Below are positions 6,760 through 6,838 of a stretch of 6,838 nucleotides of DNA, one piece after another (the first letter of the stretch is position 1; each line of letters opens with the position of its first letter). The translations under genes were made by a program, and so were the position numbers. Source of the stretch: Bacillota bacterium (GTDB lineage Bacteria; Bacillota; Limnochordia; Darwinibacteriales; Darwinibacteriaceae). Below the pieces are notes generated by a model. The model searched no databases. It was not told the DNA's origin and worked only from the letters and a program-made list of their open reading frames with translations. The stretch spans positions 1-6,838 of the forward strand of contig JAAYSR010000034.1 in the NCBI GenBank assembly GCA_012518325.1, read 5' to 3'.

Positions 6760-6838
6760 CTAGTATTGTACCCGCCCTGACGATCTTCCTTCGCTTGGCC
6801 CTGCAAAACGCATGTTACGACCATAAACCAGTAAAAGG
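6760..6838 (-). CDS. C-terminal fragment of an unidentified gene, possibly a paralogue of the left-edge secreted protein
   Basis: A minus-strand frame enters from the right edge and gives 25 residues (LLLVYGRNMRFAG, then a polar tail ending GRVQY) before TAG at 6760-6762. Three points support it as coding: the stop is followed within 15 bases by a strong terminator of the right orientation; the hydrophobic-then-polar end is protein-like; and LVYGRN also occurs near the end of the visible part of the left-edge secreted protein. Of the other two minus frames, one stops almost at once and the other runs through the terminator. The 5' part is outside the window, so its function cannot be assigned. 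Reading frame likely; family membership tentative. Confidence 0.6.
   Translation of the reverse strand, partial: LLLVYGRNMRFAGPSEGRSSGRVQY

Noticed and set aside
6750..6790. Direct repeat of CGATCTTCCT at 6750-6759 and 6781-6790
   Set aside because: It is a ten-base repeat with one copy inside coding sequence. It is too short to call a functional repeat and may be chance.

Overview
The window carries four genes or gene fragments, all read from the minus strand. Listed in the direction of transcription (right to left), they are: the last 25 codons of an unidentified gene (6760-6838) followed by a strong intrinsic terminator (6709-6744); a large multidomain protein with a transglutaminase-like core (4055-6637); a long GH38 alpha-mannosidase (890-4042); and the first 253 codons of a secreted protein (1-761) that continues past the left edge. 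The organism cannot be named from this sequence. Moderate GC content, GTG/TTG starts, strong purine-rich ribosome binding sites and a classic stem-plus-U-run terminator fit a Bacillota (Firmicutes) genome. This is inference.

The central pair is a tightly coupled two-gene unit. The stop codon of the transglutaminase-like gene lies inside the ribosome binding site of the mannosidase gene, and the most likely mannosidase start is 12 bases further on. Neither protein has a signal peptide, so both should act in the cytoplasm. The mannosidase keeps its metal and catalytic residues and has the length of the cytosolic/vacuolar (MAN2C1/Ams1) type. It should trim alpha-mannose residues from imported oligosaccharides or glycoconjugates. 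Its partner has a Cys-His transglutaminase core whose signatures (RCGE, then NHAW, then ACE) recall peptide:N-glycanase. It also has a carboxypeptidase-regulatory-like beta domain, a degenerate second transglutaminase unit, a beta-sandwich and a thioredoxin-like C-terminus without CxxC. A role in glycopeptide or glycoprotein breakdown is a reasonable hypothesis but is not shown by the sequence.

The left gene encodes a protein with a clear signal peptide and a probably all-beta mature part that I do not recognise. Near the point where the window cuts it off, it contains the hexapeptide LVYGRN. The same hexapeptide occurs in the C-terminal fragment at the right edge, encoded by different synonymous codons. 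The mannosidase/transglutaminase pair may therefore sit between two diverged paralogues of one secreted family.

Non-coding stretches are short. Positions 762-889 hold a ribosome binding site and only weak hairpins. Positions 6653-6708 lie between the terminator and the transglutaminase gene and should contain its promoter, but no convincing -35/-10 pair is visible. There are no RNA genes, mobile elements or CRISPR arrays.
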